From Clostridium amylolyticum (GTDB lineage Bacteria; Bacillota; Clostridia; Clostridiales; Clostridiaceae): DNA of 64,000 bases. The stretch is taken from the NCBI RefSeq assembly GCF_900142075.1, contig NZ_FQZO01000009.1:62001-126000 (forward strand), read 5' to 3'. Each line of letters opens with the position of its first letter. The stretch's first letter is position 1. Positions 25,839-34,675 of the stretch are shown here, in pieces. Below the pieces are notes generated by a model. That model was not told the DNA's origin. It saw nothing but the letters and a program-made list of their open reading frames with translations, and searched no databases. The position numbers and the translations under genes were made by a program.

Positions 25839-25846
25839 TTTTTTTT

Positions 25847-26440
25847 ATGGAAAGAGAATTGAAAAATCCAATTCATCTTAATACTAGGCAGATGGCAGTA
25901 GTGGGCATGCTATCTGGAGTAACTATCTTTTTAGGTATTTCAGGGTTAGGATTCATTCCTTTACCTAATGGAGTAAAAGCTACCATAATGCATTTACCTG
26001 TGATTATAGGTGCTATTATTGAGGGTCCTATAGTGGGAAGTATCATAGGACTAGCTTTTGGCTTATTTAGTATGTATCAAGCCTTTACCGCACCAACTCC
26101 TCTATCCTTCTGGTTCTGGAATCCTATCATAGCTTTGGTACCTAGAATACTAATAGCAATTACATCCTACTACATCTATAGCTTATTTAAAAATAAGTAT
26201 AAATCTTTTGGTATTGGAGCTGCTGCCATTGTAGGGACACTTACTAATACCGTAGGAGTTTTAGGTCTTTCATATGCTTTTTATTTAGAAAGAATATCTA
26301 AGATCATAAACACATCCACATCTGAAGAAGTATTAAAATATATTATAGTAATAGGTTTAGCTAATGGTGTGCCTGAAGCAGCAATTTCTCTACTTATCAC
26401 TATTCCAGTGGTAAGGGCAATATTAAAAATGAAAAAATAA
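25847..26440 (+). CDS. ECF-type transporter S component (vitamin-like substrate)
   Basis: 197 residues from ATG 25847 (ACGGAGG eight bases before). An in-frame ATG at 25772 would put the leader structure inside the gene. About six membrane helices: MAVVGMLSGVTIFLGIS, TIMHLPVIIGAIIEGP, IIGLAFGLFSMY, WNPIIALVPRILIAI, GAAAIVGTLTNTVGVL and ISLLITIPVVRAIL. The pattern IxHLPVIIGAIIEGPxxGxxxGxxFG is that of S components that bind a vitamin or related compound and work with a shared EcfAAT module, here encoded elsewhere. It is closer to the pantothenate/folate-type group than to QueT or ThiT. The ligand is unknown. Confidence 0.8.
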   Translation: MERELKNPIHLNTRQMAVVGMLSGVTIFLGISGLGFIPLPNGVKATIMHLPVIIGAIIEGPIVGSIIGLAFGLFSMYQAFTAPTPLSFWFWNPIIALVPRILIAITSYYIYSLFKNKYKSFGIGAAAIVGTLTNTVGVLGLSYAFYLERISKIINTSTSEEVLKYIIVIGLANGVPEAAISLLITIPVVRAILKMKK

Positions 26441-26444
26441 TATT

Positions 26445-26472
26445 AACCCAGTTTAGTTTACTAAACTGGGTT
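26445..26472 (+). terminator. Terminator after the ECF S-component gene
   Basis: AACCCAGTTTAG-ttta-CTAAACTGGGTT, a perfect 12-bp stem followed by CTTTAAT. The next gene starts 23 bases on. Confidence 0.7.
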
Positions 26473-26495
26473 CTTTAATATAAAGGAGTTTAATT

Positions 26496-27464
26496 ATGAA
26501 GGAAATTAATTTATGTGATATTGAAGATATTAAAATAGGTCATATGGAAAACTATGATGCTGGTACAGGTTGTTCAGTAGTAATTTGTAAGGAGGGTGCT
26601 TCTGCAGGTGTGGATGTTAGAGGTGGAGCTCCAGGCACTAGAGAAACAGACCTTCTAAACCCCATGGAAATGGTGCAAAAAATACATGCAGTTGTACTTT
26701 CTGGTGGAAGTGCCTTTGGCCTTGATGCTTCTTCTGGAGTAATGAAATATCTTGAAGAGAGATCTATAGGCTTTGATGTAGGCGTTACTAAGGTTCCCAT
26801 AGTATGTCAAGCAGTGCTTTTTGATTTAAGCATAGGTGACTCTAATATACGACCAGATGCAGGTATGGGTTATGAAGCTTGTAAAAACTCTGAAAGCCCT
26901 TTAGAAGATAAAAACGGTAATTATGGCGCAGGTACTGGAGCCTCCGTAGGAAAAGTCCTTGGACCAAAATATTCTATGAAAGGTGGATTAGGTTCCTATG
27001 CCTTACAAGTAGGAGAGTTAAAGGTTGGAGCTTTAGTTGCTGTCAACTGCTTAGGAGACGTGGTTTCTTCTAGTACTGGTGACATAATAGCGGGAGGTCT
27101 AAAGGAAGATCTTAAAACATTTTTAAATACCGAAGAATACATGATCGCAAATTATGAAGAAATGAATAATGTATTTAATGGAAATACCACCATTGGGGTA
27201 ATAATTACCAATGCAAAAATTTCTAAATCCCAAGCTAACAAAATAGCTTCTATGGCTCATAACGGATATGCAAGGGCTATAAGACCTGCTCATACCATGT
27301 TTGATGGAGACACCATATTTACCATGGGTACTAATAAAATCCAAGCAGATATAAATGTAATAGGAATGCTTTCAGCAAGAGTAATGGAGCAAGCCATAAT
27401 AAATGCAGTATCTAATGCTAAAGGAAGTTACGGTTTAAAATCCTTTAAAGACTTAAATAATTAA
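26496..27464 (+). CDS. P1/DmpA-family N-terminal-nucleophile aminopeptidase
   Basis: 322 residues of the DmpA/OAT fold, in which the proenzyme cuts itself into two chains and the new N-terminal residue is the nucleophile. Family signatures: GCSVVICKEGASAGVDVRGGAPGTRETDLL, VVLSGGSAFGLDASSGVMKYLEE and GAGTGASVGKVLG. The likely cleavage is at the Gly-Ser of KGGLGSYAL (about residue 166), by analogy with DmpA, followed by VGALVAVNCLGDVV. These enzymes hydrolyse D- or L-aminoacyl amides or beta-peptides. The natural substrate here is unknown. It stands between the ECF gene and a spore-protein gene. Confidence 0.88.
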   Translation: MKEINLCDIEDIKIGHMENYDAGTGCSVVICKEGASAGVDVRGGAPGTRETDLLNPMEMVQKIHAVVLSGGSAFGLDASSGVMKYLEERSIGFDVGVTKVPIVCQAVLFDLSIGDSNIRPDAGMGYEACKNSESPLEDKNGNYGAGTGASVGKVLGPKYSMKGGLGSYALQVGELKVGALVAVNCLGDVVSSSTGDIIAGGLKEDLKTFLNTEEYMIANYEEMNNVFNGNTTIGVIITNAKISKSQANKIASMAHNGYARAIRPAHTMFDGDTIFTMGTNKIQADINVIGMLSARVMEQAIINAVSNAKGSYGLKSFKDLNN

Positions 27465-27602
27465 AAAATTGGATTGAAATACATTTAAATAGCAAAATTA
27501 CCTGAATTACTAATAGTTTTATAGTTTAATAACATAAAAAAAACACACAATATTATTACATCAACAAATTACTACTATATTTCTTAAAAGGAGGAAAAAA
27601 CA

Positions 27603-27791
27603 ATGGCATACAATAGAAAATTAGTTCCTGAAGCAAAGAGTGGTTTAAACAGGTTTAAACAAGAAGTTGCTAATGAGATGGGGGTAAATTTCACAGACTA
27701 TAATGGAGAACTTACTTCTAGACAATGTGGTAGTGTTGGCGGAGAAATGGTTAAGAGAATGGTTCATCAATACGAAAATAACTTAAAATAG
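27603..27791 (+). CDS. Alpha/beta-type small acid-soluble spore protein
   Basis: 62 residues. It has the two conserved blocks of the family: FKQEVANEMGV, which contains the cleavage site of the germination protease GPR after the Glu, and LTSRQCGSVGGEMVKRMV, the DNA-binding helix region. These proteins coat DNA in the forespore, protect it against UV and heat, and feed amino acids to the germinating cell. AAAGGAGG lies eight bases before the ATG. A SigG-type promoter is expected, but I could not find a convincing one in the 138-base gap upstream. It shows the organism makes endospores. Confidence 0.95.
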   Translation: MAYNRKLVPEAKSGLNRFKQEVANEMGVNFTDYNGELTSRQCGSVGGEMVKRMVHQYENNLK

Positions 27792-27795
27792 GTTA

Positions 27796-28014
27796 TTTAA
27801 TTTAAAATTTAGAATTTAAAATTAAGAATGAAGGGGGAAACTCGAAGAGTTTCTTCCAAATATATAAAAAAGAAGCTTCATCTGAAGCTTCTTTTTTAAG
27901 TAGTTCAAAACCAAGAACTCCCCTCAGGAGTTCTTGGTTTTATATTAATTAAAAGAAACTCCGCCAGGAGTTTCCTCCTTCATTTTAAATTCTCAATTGT
28001 CAATTCTAAATTAC
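27796..28014. repeat. Repeat family A, copy 3
   Basis: Ends ATTTAAAATTTAGAATTTAA / TTTTAAATTCTCAATTGTCA. Four hairpins inside: GAAACTC-gaa-GAGTTTC, GAAGCTTC-atct-GAAGCTTC, CAAGAACTCC-cctc-aGGAGTTCTTG and GAAACTC-cgccag-GAGTTTC. It lies between the convergent spore-protein and XRE-TPR genes. Confidence 0.75.
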
Positions 28015-28019
28015 TATGT

Positions 28020-29279
28020 TTACATTTTCTTTTCTTCTGATAAAGCTAACATAAAGTATTTTAATGCGTCTCTTGACTCTCCCAGCTCATAATACATGGA
28101 TCCCATATCTAAATATCTTTTATATCTATCTTCCTTACCGCCAAATTTTAAAAGTGCATCTAAAGATAGATTCATATACATTTCAGATTGAGAATACTGC
28201 CCTTGCTTTTGAAGTATTAAAGACTTCAGATAATATGCCTTCTCAATATACTTTATGTCATTACACTTAATTGCCTTATCTAGAGCTGTTTCACTTATTT
28301 TTTCTGCATATTCATAACAATCATTTTCAACAAGTTTTTCTACACAACTTATGTGAAATATTGCACTTAGTTTATCTTGTTCATTAGGTAAGATCTCTAG
28401 ACCTTCTTTAATATATTCTAATGCTTTATCCTTCTCACCACACCTAAACATGGCATCTGCAAATCTTAGATAGCTTTTTGCCTTGCTTTTTGGATTATCC
28501 TTAAAAAGCTTTAAAGCTTTTTTTTCATATTCTTCAAACTTATCATTATTTAATCTTGCATTAAGTACAGCTAACATTTCATATACTGCACCTTTTTTTT
28601 CTTCACTCTTAAGATAATCTATAAGCTTCATATTATCATTAATTAATTTCATTGCCATATCATACTTTTTTAACATTAAGTAGCAAGAGGCTACATTAAA
28701 TGTAGCTACAGCTATTCCTTGTTTATCCTTTTGTAGGTTTTCAGCTAGATGAGTCCTTATCTTATCATAGTAAATAAGAGCTTCGGAATATTCTTCATTA
28801 ACATAAAAATATCTAGCTACATCAGAACAATAAATAAGAGTTCTATCTGTTGACCAAGATTTTTGAAGAAAATTATGATACTCAGAAATTTTTACTTGTA
28901 TGCTTTCATATTTATCTCTAGAAAGATAATTAATAAAAAGCAAATGCATGAGTTCAAATGCTAAGTCGTAAAACTCATATTGTATGGCAAAATCCAAAGA
29001 GTATAATATATCATTTTCTATTTCTTCTTGATTTTTTGACACCTTTAACTTCTCTATATTGCTTTCGATTTGTTCATAAACATCCTGTTTAAGGTATTGA
29101 ATATCTATATTAAGCTTGTTAGAAACCTCTTTCAATATCCAATCTTCTGCTTTTACCTTTCCATTTTCTATACAGCTCATTTTGGAAATTGAAATTTTAT
29201 CTTCACATAGTTCTTTTAAAGTTATTCCCTTATATATTCGGGCTCTTTTAATCTTTTCCCCAGTTGACAATATTTCCAT
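28020..29279 (-). CDS. XRE-type regulator with TPR-like repeats (second of a pair)
   Basis: 419 residues from ATG 29279 (AGGTGG five bases before; the GTG at 29288 is within that site). Residues 5-60 form an XRE helix-turn-helix (GEKIKRARIYKGITLKELCEDKISISKMSCIENGK). The rest is tandem helical hairpins of TPR type, for example AVATFNVASCYLMLKKYDMAMKLI and AKSYLRFADAMFRCGEKDKALEYIKEGLEIL. This is the layout of the RRNPP regulators (Rgg, PlcR, PrgX), which bind a signalling peptide in the TPR groove. It lies 19 bases after its paralogue. No obvious pheromone ORF is adjacent. Confidence 0.85.
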   Translation of the reverse strand: MEILSTGEKIKRARIYKGITLKELCEDKISISKMSCIENGKVKAEDWILKEVSNKLNIDIQYLKQDVYEQIESNIEKLKVSKNQEEIENDILYSLDFAIQYEFYDLAFELMHLLFINYLSRDKYESIQVKISEYHNFLQKSWSTDRTLIYCSDVARYFYVNEEYSEALIYYDKIRTHLAENLQKDKQGIAVATFNVASCYLMLKKYDMAMKLINDNMKLIDYLKSEEKKGAVYEMLAVLNARLNNDKFEEYEKKALKLFKDNPKSKAKSYLRFADAMFRCGEKDKALEYIKEGLEILPNEQDKLSAIFHISCVEKLVENDCYEYAEKISETALDKAIKCNDIKYIEKAYYLKSLILQKQGQYSQSEMYMNLSLDALLKFGGKEDRYKRYLDMGSMYYELGESRDALKYFMLALSEEKKM

Positions 29280-29298
29280 AAATTCCACCTATTTCAAT

Positions 29299-30600
29299 CT
29301 ATTTTCTTATTATTCCAGTCTTTCTAAATAAGCTAACTCCTTCATCAAGGAATTTAGCAGCTTCAGTATCATTTTTTCTGTCCATATAGAACTTACCAAG
29401 AATAATGGCTATTTCTGCAGCTTCTTTAAAACAATCCATACTTTTTGCATAGTTAAAAGCCAAATGCAAGGTTGTCTCTGCTTCTGAAATATCATCTTTT
29501 AATAGACTTACTCTATATTTAAGCAAATAATACTCAATCATATCTGAAACATTATTATCTTCTATATTATCTAATATCTCACCTAATACTTTATTACAAC
29601 TATCTATGTCCTTTAGCTTTATATGATTTTCACAAATATTTATTAATGTTTCTATAAGCCTGCTATCTTTACATTGACTCCTTATTTCACGGGCTTTTTC
29701 GTAATGATTAAAGGACTCTTCTATGTTATCAAACTCATAAAATAACTTTCCTAAACTATTTTCTATATTAGACATTTTGTCCATGTCTTCTAACTCTTTA
29801 TATATTTCTAATGCATTAGTAGAATAGTCTATAGCTTTGTCCAAATCACCTTTTTTACTATTCTCCTCAGAGATTAGCAGTAGTGACCTGGCATATTCCT
29901 TCTTATTACCAATTTGCATAAACTTCTCTTTTGCCAAATAAGAATAATTAATAGCCTTGTCTAAATTATCTAATTTAAAAAAGGTATTGGCAATATAAAA
30001 ATATATTTTTCCAAGTAGAAAGTCATTGCCGATATTATTATCTATAAAAACCTTTTCTGCTTGTTGTAAATAACTATTAGAAGAATGATAGGCCTTTAAT
30101 TTATATGTTATTTTAGCAAGAGAAAGGAAGGTTTCTATAACTTCTTCATTTTTATTATTCTTAATAAAGATGACATTCGCAGATAAAAAGAATTGCTGAG
30201 CCAAGGAATAATCACCTTTACTCATGTAAATTTTCGCCCTTAAAAATAAGTTTCTTGCTTTTCTATATTCTAGGTTATATTTTTCTGCATAATAAAGAGC
30301 TGTTTCTATTTTCTTTTCTGCGGAAATTAAATCACCACTAACAATATAAGCCTCGGATATCTGTTCAAAGAAAGTGCATATTTTCTCCGCTTGTGTTTCT
30401 TCAGATTCCATTAAATATTCTACTGTAGTTTTTAAGTTTTCAGCTAAATATTCTAAAAGATCCATAGAAGGATTAGATTTACCAGACTCTACTAAGCTAA
30501 TTTGTCCTGGTGTTATTCTATCTCCAGCTAAATCCTTTAACGTCATATTTAATTCTTTTCTTTTGCACTTAATTTTTTCCCCTAAAGATAAAATCTCCAT
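29299..30600 (-). CDS. XRE-type regulator with TPR repeats (first of a pair)
   Basis: 433 residues. The N-terminal helix-turn-helix (GEKIKCKRKELNMTLKDLAGDRITPGQISLVESGKSNPSM, 7-47) is followed by about eight TPR-like repeats such as KARNLFLRAKIYMSKGDYSLAQQFFL, AYHSSNSYLQQAEKVF and LDKAIDYSTNALEIYKEL. It shares layout and the start MEILS-GEKIK with the gene downstream, so the two are an old tandem duplication and probably an operon. RRNPP-like peptide sensing, or simple protein-protein control of sporulation-type genes, are both possible. AAGGATGAG precedes the ATG. Confidence 0.87.
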   Translation of the reverse strand: MEILSLGEKIKCKRKELNMTLKDLAGDRITPGQISLVESGKSNPSMDLLEYLAENLKTTVEYLMESEETQAEKICTFFEQISEAYIVSGDLISAEKKIETALYYAEKYNLEYRKARNLFLRAKIYMSKGDYSLAQQFFLSANVIFIKNNKNEEVIETFLSLAKITYKLKAYHSSNSYLQQAEKVFIDNNIGNDFLLGKIYFYIANTFFKLDNLDKAINYSYLAKEKFMQIGNKKEYARSLLLISEENSKKGDLDKAIDYSTNALEIYKELEDMDKMSNIENSLGKLFYEFDNIEESFNHYEKAREIRSQCKDSRLIETLINICENHIKLKDIDSCNKVLGEILDNIEDNNVSDMIEYYLLKYRVSLLKDDISEAETTLHLAFNYAKSMDCFKEAAEIAIILGKFYMDRKNDTEAAKFLDEGVSLFRKTGIIRK

Positions 30601-30760
30601 AAATAACTCATCCTTTACGTCTCTCTGTGTTTTATAAATATTAATAGCTATGTTACAAATTTTTACTATATTATAACATATTTTTTAGTGAAGAAACAAT
30701 TTTAAATTAATTTATGTATAAAATTTAAATTAATTAAAAAGATTTTTTGTAAAAGCACTA

Positions 30761-30785
30761 AAAAAAGTCGGGAACACCCCGACTT
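30761..30785 (-). terminator. Terminator of the 30804 gene
   Basis: AAGTCGGG-aacac-CCCGACTT. On the minus strand it is followed by seven T. Confidence 0.85.
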
Positions 30786-30803
30786 GAAAATCTATTAGTT
30801 TAA

Positions 30804-30977
30804 TTATTTCATCCAATGCATCATTCCATCATAAGTATCACTCATGGAATTAATCATTTTTTTACCTGTTCTTCTTATCATTCTTTGAGTTTTTCTATCC
30901 ATTTGAGAAATAATAACTGTGCCCACAGCTGCTCCAACTAATGCTCCTGCAGTCATTCCAGACATAAATTTACCCAT
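30804..30977 (-). CDS. Small YtxH-like membrane protein
   Basis: 57 residues with a good ribosome site (AAGGAGTGAG). The N-terminus MGKFMSGMTAGALVGAAVGTVIIS is a Gly/Ala-rich membrane-inserting stretch, followed by a basic helix (QMDRKTQRMIRRTGKKM) and a Met/Trp-containing tail. The Gly-rich GALVGAAVG pattern and the basic helix resemble YtxH-type general stress proteins, though it is shorter. Its own terminator makes it a single-gene unit. Function unknown. Confidence 0.75.
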   Translation of the reverse strand: MGKFMSGMTAGALVGAAVGTVIISQMDRKTQRMIRRTGKKMINSMSDTYDGMMHWMK

Positions 30978-31065
30978 TTATCTCACTCCTTCTAAATTAA
31001 AGTATCTTTATGTCATTAGAATATGCAGTTTTTGTTTAAATAAACATTGTAATTATTGGTTTATA

Positions 31066-31683
31066 TTATTCTTCCAAAGCTGATTTAGCTAAGCTATCTG
31101 CTAAATCATTATATTCATCTCCAGAATGACCTTTTACTTTTACAAAGCTAATTTTAATTTTTTTCATTTTATCCTGCATAAACTCATGGTATCCTTGAGT
31201 TATTATGTTATTTCTTTTCCATGTTCCCAAAGCCCAACTTTCTATGCCTTGATAGTCAAAATATATAGCTATTTCACTATAATCATTATTAATGGCAAAC
31301 TCTACCGCTTTCATAGCTCCTAGCACTTCACCAGAAACATTTCTTAAGGCTGCCGCTTCTTCATTTTCACCTTTTCCCTTATCTTTAAATATAACCTCAT
31401 TATTTTTAACCGCAGCTAATCCATAGGAAAATTCATTTTTAGAAGCACTATAGCTTCCATCCACATAAATTCTAAGCATATTATCCTCTTCTTCTAAGCT
31501 TTTAAAAGAATTTATTGGTGAATTTTCATGAAGGTTTAAATAATTTTCTGCATCTTGTAAAGTGGAAAAGCTTTTATAAAGTGCTCCCTTAAATCCTATC
31601 ACTTCCTTTTTACAAGCTTCCCAGCTGGTTAAAATACTAGGTTTCCCGCTGGCACCCTTTGCCACTGCATAATATTTTGTCAT
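31066..31683 (-). CDS. rnhA: Ribonuclease HI with N-terminal hybrid-binding domain
   Basis: 205 residues. Residues 1-50 (KYYAVAKGASGKPSILTSWEACKKEV) are the small RNA/DNA-hybrid-binding domain also found in caulimovirus viroplasmin and eukaryotic RNase H1. The catalytic domain follows with Asp75 (VDGSYS), Glu119 (SGEVLGAM), Asp143 (FDYQGIE) and Asp196 (DLADSLAK), plus the conserved KGHSGDEYN. It removes RNA from RNA:DNA hybrids. It lies 12 bases after the DUF1232 gene, so they are likely co-transcribed. The N-terminal domain is absent in the E. coli enzyme but common in Firmicutes. Confidence 0.95.
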   Translation of the reverse strand: MTKYYAVAKGASGKPSILTSWEACKKEVIGFKGALYKSFSTLQDAENYLNLHENSPINSFKSLEEEDNMLRIYVDGSYSASKNEFSYGLAAVKNNEVIFKDKGKGENEEAAALRNVSGEVLGAMKAVEFAINNDYSEIAIYFDYQGIESWALGTWKRNNIITQGYHEFMQDKMKKIKISFVKVKGHSGDEYNDLADSLAKSALEE

Positions 31684-31695
31684 TTCTATGCTCCT

Positions 31696-32688
31696 TTAAA
31701 CGGTTATAATATCATCCATAAAGTTATATACCTTTTCTATTTTAGCCCCTGTAGTAAATCTCATCAAATAGGTTAAAGAGCTTTCCAATACCATTAAAAT
31801 AGTATTATCTCCTTCCCAATTGGATAAAATTATTTCTTTTGGCACATCTTCAATAACTCTGCTTAATCCAAACACAGCTACTCCAATGTCATCAAGCTTA
31901 CCTATAAAAGGTACCTTGTCCGGTATTATTTCATAAGGAGAAGTAATGTATGCTATGCAAAGTGCCAAGGTTACTTTAGTTCTTAGTTTAACCCTTTTGT
32001 CTTTAAATAATCTTATTAAGAGTGCTAATATATCTGGTATTACAAAAGCATAATCCGTTATATTTTCATATTTTTCAGGAATCTTTGCAGCTATATTATT
32101 TCTTACCTCGGTATATACATCAGAGGTTTTTTCAATGCTGTAACAAATAACCTCTTCACTATTATCCTTAGATTCTATAATCTCTTCATAGCTTGTTTCT
32201 CCAGTGGTGTCTGCTACGGTGTGGCTTTTTGATAAGAGTTCTCCTAAGGAAATATTTATATCATCTACCTTTACCTTCATAGCTCCTGGTTCCATTAATA
32301 ACGAACTTATATCTAAAGATATGTATGGGATACTTTTCAATAGCTTGTCTACATCAATAATAATAAATTTATTTTCAAACTTAATGCCATCCTTATTTAA
32401 CTTCTTTAAAGCAAATTTTATGGCCATATTTCTAATAAAGGATAAAACTCCTAACTTCCACAGTTTTATAGAATTAATTTTTAATTTAATAAGGTTTCCT
32501 TTAAATTCATAAATATTCACATCCACCTTAAAGTTAAGGTTTATAAGTGATTTGTAAGTGCCCTTTAAAATTATACTATTATTTAGAGTAATACTTTTTA
32601 TGTTTAAATTATCCACCTTAACAAAATCATTAATAATACTTAATATATCTTTTTCTGTTAGTTTTACCTCCAGATTACTAATATGCAC
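31696..32688 (-). CDS. DUF1232 (YkvA-like) protein with an N-terminal lipid-binding-like region
   Basis: 330 residues from a GTG start at 32688 (GGAGGGGG ten bases before). The first 160 residues are beta-rich, with repeated motifs such as IKSITLNNSIILKGTYKSLI, suggesting a sheet that could bind lipid, as in LmeA-type domains. The C-terminal part carries the DUF1232 signature (KTKVTLALCIAYITSPYEIIPDKVPFIGKLDDIGV in outline: P-E/D-x-IPD-x-x-PxxGxxDD), a short membrane-associated hairpin. The role of either part is unproven. It is the first gene of a two-gene unit with rnhA. Confidence 0.7.
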   Translation of the reverse strand: MHISNLEVKLTEKDILSIINDFVKVDNLNIKSITLNNSIILKGTYKSLINLNFKVDVNIYEFKGNLIKLKINSIKLWKLGVLSFIRNMAIKFALKKLNKDGIKFENKFIIIDVDKLLKSIPYISLDISSLLMEPGAMKVKVDDINISLGELLSKSHTVADTTGETSYEEIIESKDNSEEVICYSIEKTSDVYTEVRNNIAAKIPEKYENITDYAFVIPDILALLIRLFKDKRVKLRTKVTLALCIAYITSPYEIIPDKVPFIGKLDDIGVAVFGLSRVIEDVPKEIILSNWEGDNTILMVLESSLTYLMRFTTGAKIEKVYNFMDDIITV

Positions 32689-32843
32689 AGTGGTACATCC
32701 CCCTCCATAGAAAAATAAACTATTTAGTCAAGTTTTACTTCATAATTTAGTATACATTATATTCCTTTTATTATCCATACAAGGTTTCTACAAATTCTTC
32801 ACTATACTCCCATAACTTACATTGGCAAATATTATGACTTTTA

Positions 32844-32872
32844 TTAGACTTTAAAATATCAGTTATTATAAT
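32844..32872 (+). promoter_or_regulatory. SigA-type promoter of the FtsH-like gene
   Basis: TTAGAC (32844-32849), 17 bases, TATAAT (32867-32872). The start codon is 58 bases further on. Confidence 0.65.
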
Positions 32873-32929
32873 AGTAGATGTGGAACATATACACTTAATA
32901 ACATTAAGTTAATGGAGGTTTAGAAATTA

Positions 32930-34672
32930 ATGAATATACTTAAAAATAAAATATTACTAATACCCATTATAACTTCTTTATTGTGTATATCTTATCTTAT
33001 TTATGATAATTATATTGTAAAAAAAGATACTCATGTAAATTATAGTGAATTTTTAAAGGATATGAACAATAATGAAATTTCTCAAGTAACCATAAAGGAT
33101 AATAACACCTTAAAAGTATCTTTAAAAAATGGACATGCATACTCTACAGATAATCCTAATAGCTTAACTTTAAAAGAAAATTTATTAAAAGCTGGAGCTT
33201 TAGTTAAGGAGACTAATGGTACCCCCTTAAACAAAACAATACCTTCTACTTTGTTAGTTATTTCTGTACTTTCTATTATTTTTATGGCCTCTAAAGGCTT
33301 TAATGTATCTACTTCTCTATCTTCTATGGAAGTAACAGATAGTAAAGATAATATAAAAAGTAAATTTAATTTTACCTCTGTAGCTGGTAATGAAGAAGCA
33401 AAAGAAAGTCTTAAAGATATAGTAGATTTTTTAAAAAATCCAGAAAAATACAAAAACTATGGTGCTAGAATGCCTAAAGGTGTGATATTGTATGGAGATC
33501 CAGGAACAGGAAAAACCCTGCTAGCTAAAGCTGTGGCAGGTGAAGCTCATGTACCTTTTTATGCTGTATCCGGTTCAGACTTTGTTCAAGTGTATGTAGG
33601 AGTAGGCGCTGCTCGTATAAGAAGCTTGTTTAAAAAAGCAAAAGCCCAAGGAAAAGCCGTTATTTTTATTGATGAAATAGATGCTATAGGTAAAAAAAGG
33701 GATTCCGGGAAGTCTGGAGGTTCTGATGAAAGAGATCAAACCCTTAATGCTTTACTAACTGAAATGTCTGGCTTTCAAGATAGTGAGGGTATAATAGTGA
33801 TAGCAGCTACTAATAGGCTAGATGTTTTAGATTCTGCACTATTAAGACCCGGCAGATTTGATCGTCATGTAGAAGTATCTCTTCCTGATACCGCAGCTAG
33901 AGAAAAAATAATCAATTTATATCTTAAGAATAAGCCTCATAAAGGTATAAACATTAAAAATACAGCTTATAAAACTACCTATTTTTCTGGTGCTATGCTA
34001 GAAAATCTTATAAATGAAGCTGCTATATTAGCTGCTAAAGATAATTCAGGTTTTATAGATGAACATCATATGGAAAAGGCTTTTTCTACAGTTATTGCAG
34101 GAAGTAATAAGATTGTAAGAGATTCTATAAAGGAAGAAGATAGAAAAATAACAGCCTATCACGAAGCTGGACATGCTTTGATTTCCATGCTTAAACTCCC
34201 AGAGGATGAAGTTACAAAGGTTACTATAATCCCCACCTCTAAAGGTGCTGGAGGATATACCCTAAGTATTCCTAAAGACTCTGCTTATCAAAATATGCAG
34301 TATTTAAAAAATAAAATTATGGTGCTTCTAGGCGGAAGAGCCTCAGAGGAGATAATATTTGGTGAAAATATGATAACCACTGGTGCTTATAGCGACCTAA
34401 ACCAAAGCACAAAAATAATAACCACCATGGTTACAGAGTATGGAATGGGTAGCTCGCTAGGTTTATTAAGAAAATCTGCTATGGGTAGCTTGGGAGATGT
34501 TAATTCTAACGAAGTAATAGAAGAATGCAAGTCTACACTGGAAGAACTTTATAATGAGGTGAAGGTATCCTTAATGAATAATCTCACCAAATTAGAAAGA
34601 ATGGCCAATGAGCTTTTAGAAAAAGAGACCTTATATGCTTCAGATATAAATAAAATATTAAAAAATAATTAA
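32930..34672 (+). CDS. FtsH-family membrane AAA+ metalloprotease
   Basis: 580 residues. Two membrane helices (about 9-25 and 104-121) flank a small outside domain with HVNYSEFLKDM. The AAA+ module has Walker A GDPGTGKT (189-196), Walker B VIFIDEIDAIG, pore loop FVQVYVGVGAAR and the SRH region ATNRLDVLDSALLRPGRFDR. The zinc peptidase has HEAGH (His411, Glu412, His415) and a third ligand Asp in TGAYSDLNQS. It extracts and degrades membrane proteins. It is shorter than the main FtsH (about 600-650) and has the pore residues FVQVYV instead of FVEMFV, so it is probably a second paralogue. Confidence 0.9.
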   Translation: MNILKNKILLIPIITSLLCISYLIYDNYIVKKDTHVNYSEFLKDMNNNEISQVTIKDNNTLKVSLKNGHAYSTDNPNSLTLKENLLKAGALVKETNGTPLNKTIPSTLLVISVLSIIFMASKGFNVSTSLSSMEVTDSKDNIKSKFNFTSVAGNEEAKESLKDIVDFLKNPEKYKNYGARMPKGVILYGDPGTGKTLLAKAVAGEAHVPFYAVSGSDFVQVYVGVGAARIRSLFKKAKAQGKAVIFIDEIDAIGKKRDSGKSGGSDERDQTLNALLTEMSGFQDSEGIIVIAATNRLDVLDSALLRPGRFDRHVEVSLPDTAAREKIINLYLKNKPHKGINIKNTAYKTTYFSGAMLENLINEAAILAAKDNSGFIDEHHMEKAFSTVIAGSNKIVRDSIKEEDRKITAYHEAGHALISMLKLPEDEVTKVTIIPTSKGAGGYTLSIPKDSAYQNMQYLKNKIMVLLGGRASEEIIFGENMITTGAYSDLNQSTKIITTMVTEYGMGSSLGLLRKSAMGSLGDVNSNEVIEECKSTLEELYNEVKVSLMNNLTKLERMANELLEKETLYASDINKILKNN

Positions 34673-34675
34673 AGC

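Noticed and set aside
25759..25846. Known preQ1, THF or TPP riboswitch before the ECF gene
   Set aside because: The conserved sequence blocks of those classes are not seen. Only the general pseudoknot topology resembles preQ1-II, so it is reported as an unclassified candidate.
26552..26800. 82-codon minus-strand frame inside the P1-peptidase gene
   Set aside because: It is fully antisense to a well-recognised enzyme, with no ribosome site.
27465..27602. SigG promoter for the spore-protein gene
   Set aside because: Several weak GAATT and CAT-like pieces exist but none with right spacing, so no promoter is called.
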